Shown here: positions 62,077-64,000 of the stretch, one piece after another
How the letters are laid out: every line of letters starts with the position of its first letter
Position numbering within the stretch: the stretch's first letter is position 1
Origin: Desulfonauticus sp.
Lineage (GTDB): Bacteria > Desulfobacterota > Desulfovibrionia > Desulfovibrionales > Desulfonatronovibrionaceae
Assembly (NCBI GenBank): GCA_030950395.1
Contig: JAUZRP010000011.1
Coordinates: forward strand, 1 to 64,000
Direction: 5' to 3'
Length of the DNA stretch: 64,000 bases
Notes under the pieces: model-generated
The model's database searches: none
What the model was told of the DNA's origin: nothing
The model's input: only the letters and a program-made list of their open reading frames with translations
Made by a program: the position numbers and the translations under genes

Positions 62077-62719
62077 TGGTTCTTTTTTTAGCTAAAATAC
62101 TTTCCCCGGCTAAAACTTTATCTCCGATATTCACCACTGGTTTATAAGAAGATGGTAAATAAAGGTCAAGTCTTGAGCCAAATTTAATCAAACCAAAACG
62201 TTCTCCTCGCTTTAAAAGCTCTCCTATCTCCCAAAAACACACTATCCTTCGAGCTATAAGCCCAGCAATTTGCACCACTGTCCAAAGATTTTTCTCTTCA
62301 TCTTCAATATGTAAGAGATTTCTTTCATTATCTTTAGAAGCCTTGTCTAAAGAAGCATTAAAAAATTTTCCAGGAATATAGCGAACACTTTTTAACTTGC
62401 CAGTAACAGGAGTTCTATTCACATGCACATTAAAAATATTCATAAAGACGGAGATCACTTCTCGTTCTTCTCCAGTAAAAGGGCATATGTCCCTCCAAAT
62501 TTTAACTACCTTACCGTCTGCAGGAGAAACAGCCACATCTTTTTCCTGAGGAATAACTCTATAAGGATCCCGAAAAAAATTTAAAACCAAAACAAATAAA
62601 ATAAAAACCAAAAAACTTAACCACTCCCATCCCCAAAGGGCTAAAAGCAAACTAAAAAATCCTAACCCTATCAAGTAAATAGTCCCTTCAGGACATATCC
62701 TGATTTTAGGCTTATACAT
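62069..62719 (-). CDS. psd: Phosphatidylserine decarboxylase, short form
   Basis: A 216-residue proenzyme of the archaeal-type short class. It has two N-terminal TM segments, the SPADGKVVKIW and HVNRTPVTGKL motifs, and KFGSRLD, whose Gly-Ser is the self-cleavage site giving the pyruvoyl group. The ATG at 62719 directly follows TAGGAGG; the frame extends upstream without support. psd-pssA supplies phosphatidylethanolamine. Confidence 0.94.
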   Translation of the reverse strand: MYKPKIRICPEGTIYLIGLGFFSLLLALWGWEWLSFLVFILFVLVLNFFRDPYRVIPQEKDVAVSPADGKVVKIWRDICPFTGEEREVISVFMNIFNVHVNRTPVTGKLKSVRYIPGKFFNASLDKASKDNERNLLHIEDEEKNLWTVVQIAGLIARRIVCFWEIGELLKRGERFGLIKFGSRLDLYLPSSYKPVVNIGDKVLAGESILAKKRTNE

Positions 62720-62757
62720 AAATCCTCCTACTAACTGCAACAATTGACTTAACAAAA

Positions 62758-63042
62758 TCAACTCATCAACTTCTTAATCTCCTCAACATCCTTTGCCGCC
62801 TTAATGGCTTCACTTATTGCCTCAAGCAAATCTACATCCTTTATCTTTTTTATTTCTGGATAAATTTTTAGCCCCTGAACACCAAACTTTAGCTCTAGCC
62901 CAAGCCCTATGGCCTTTAACATCCACATGCCCTGCTGAAGGCCTCTTTCCATTCCTTGCTGGATGCCCTTTTCCAGTCCTTGCTGGATGCCTTCTTTGAT
63001 GCCCTCTTGTTTTATAATTTCATAAGCCGCGCTCTCTATCAT
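62758..63042 (-). CDS. Small protein with EGIQQG repeats (Rpn/DUF4351-like tail)
   Basis: A 94-residue protein, MIESAAYEIIKQEGIKEGIQ then QGMERGLQQGMW, followed by LELKFGVQGLKIYPEIKKIKDVD. It resembles the C-terminal region of Rpn/PD-(D/E)XK transposase-like proteins, but no nuclease domain precedes it. AGAGGAGAG fits the ATG at 63042. It may be an independent small protein or a leftover tail. Confidence 0.55.
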   Translation of the reverse strand: MIESAAYEIIKQEGIKEGIQQGLEKGIQQGMERGLQQGMWMLKAIGLGLELKFGVQGLKIYPEIKKIKDVDLLEAISEAIKAAKDVEEIKKLMS

Positions 63043-63181
63043 AATGTCTCTCCTCTTATGAATTAATTGCAAGGGAATATCTTCTGATATAAGTCCCCCT
63101 TAAAATACCCTAACCTAGCGATGTTGTAAAACCCTTTAATACCATAACCGATATAGTGGTAACTATAAAAAATCACTTTTT

Positions 63182-64000
63182 TTAAATTTTATTTCCCAGA
63201 TATTGTTTTTTCCATTCGTCCAAAAACAGCAAGGCAGCCTCCAATTCAGAGAGCTCTCCTTGTTTTTCTTTTATACGCAGGACAATCTCTTCTAATTCAC
63301 TATTCAAGGTTAAACCTAAATTGGCCAAAAAAAGCTCTAATTCAGATCTAACCTCTTCTGGCAATCCAGAAATTTCTAATTTGTCTTCTCCAACAGAACA
63401 CAGGTTGATTTTACTGGTAATAAAATCAAGTAAAGTTTCCATCCTGTGAGTGTAAGTATGTTCCGCCAAAACTCTAATGTAAGCGTTGTGAGCAAACTCC
63501 TGTCTTTTTTCAGGATGCTTTAAAAAGTAATCTATTTGTTTTTTTAATTCTGTTACTGAAGAAAAAACAACGATCTCTTCGTCAGGTAGAAACAACTCTG
63601 AGAGCAAGCTCCTCTCATCCACCAATTGAAAGGCTCTACATCCTGCTATCTCAAAAGTCCTTGGATTGACAAAATCTCCTTTACTTATTTCTATCCAGTC
63701 CACACTAGAATGTAAATTAAGATTTATTTTACTGGCGTTAAAAATTTTTACAATTTCTTCAGGAGAAACTCTTCTTCCTCCTTCTTGAACAAAAGGAGTT
63801 AAAATAGCATCGCCCTCCCATTCTGTGCCCCAAATTTTAAAATCATAATCCACCAATTCTTTAAATACTTTTCTTCTATTAGGATAGCCAGCTCCCATAA
63901 AAGATAAATCACTGCCATAACGTTTTTTATCCACAGGATTAAGAGAAAGAGGTTTATGCACTTCAGGACAACAGGCAAGAGGTAAATAACAAACATTATT
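63182..64000 (-). CDS. CgeB-like glycosyltransferase, 5' end cut by the window
   Basis: The frame runs off the right edge; about 272 residues are seen, reading NNVCYLPLACCPEVHKPLSL, then YGSDLSFMGAGYPNR, LHSSVDWIEISKGD, VNPRTFEIAGCRAFQLVDE and HTYTHRMETLLD. This is the CgeB/Glyco_trans_1_2 pattern of glycosyltransferases with a spore-protein-like C-terminal half. The tail past about 215 (LSELEAALLFLDEWKK) is helical. The substrate is unknown. Confidence 0.8.
   Translation of the reverse strand, partial: NNVCYLPLACCPEVHKPLSLNPVDKKRYGSDLSFMGAGYPNRRKVFKELVDYDFKIWGTEWEGDAILTPFVQEGGRRVSPEEIVKIFNASKINLNLHSSVDWIEISKGDFVNPRTFEIAGCRAFQLVDERSLLSELFLPDEEIVVFSSVTELKKQIDYFLKHPEKRQEFAHNAYIRVLAEHTYTHRMETLLDFITSKINLCSVGEDKLEISGLPEEVRSELELFLANLGLTLNSELEEIVLRIKEKQGELSELEAALLFLDEWKKQYLGNKI

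Overview
The window looks like a chromosomal segment of a low-GC, Gram-negative sulfate-reducer-type bacterium. Lipid A and Kdo genes (lpxB, waaA, kdsB) show an outer membrane. The gene neighbourhoods resemble those I know from Desulfovibrionales: rpsF-rpsR-rplI-dnaB, a GAF protein before mreB, siroheme synthase-hemX-hemA, psd-pssA-leuACDB, TauE with a TIGR02186 protein, and a DUF6485 protein. The AT-rich base composition would suit low-GC relatives such as Desulfonauticus or Desulfothermus. That placement is inference from gene content; no 16S rRNA is present.

Region by region. 1-6 kb is a decayed accessory patch. It holds two internally deleted IS481-like elements, an IS21-like end, relics of tatD, an outer-membrane protein and an HU gene, and a toxin-antitoxin pair with a frameshifted PIN toxin. 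One intact-looking operon sits inside it: a DUF202 protein with about 24 tandem heptads, a histidine kinase and a response regulator. 6-11 kb is a housekeeping operon on the minus strand (rpsF, rpsR, rplI, dnaB, paaK, a queuosine-precursor transporter, DUF456). 11.3-15.1 kb is a type IV pilin locus with a Geobacter-like short pilin, a separate C-terminal pilin subunit, an ABC exporter and a divergent second pilin. 15.2-20.6 kb runs on the plus strand: HD protein, ddl, waaA, kdsB, carA and a TPR protein. 20.6-29.3 kb is mostly minus strand: tRNA-Leu(GAG), secG, tpiA, pgk, a hybrid kinase, rimI, mreB with a GAF protein, and DUF6485. 29.6-33.2 kb holds an unrecognised 583-residue protein, gcvT and rsmE.

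33.3-43.4 kb is one block on the minus strand that appears to be a dedicated signalling and export system: a kinase, an NtrC-type regulator, three universal stress proteins, a TauE exporter, a TIGR02186 membrane protein, a PEP-synthase-like phosphotransferase without the PEP barrel, and a lone receiver. A sigma-54-like promoter and two copies of a palindrome fit control by the NtrC-type regulator. Its kinase and lone receiver are paralogues of the pair in the DUF202 operon.

44-47.5 kb is tetrapyrrole biosynthesis. 48-51.2 kb is the rpmH-rnpA-yidD-yidC-jag cluster, in which rnpA seems to start at ATT. 51.6-63 kb runs on the minus strand: psd, pssA, leuA, leuC, leuD, leuB, a coiled-coil membrane protein, mnmE, lpxB and a GGDEF-like/TPR protein. 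A CgeB-like glycosyltransferase runs off the right edge. A family of about 125-bp repeats with ends containing AACTGCAAAA, and GTGATTGG-type low-complexity repeats, lie in several intergenic gaps.
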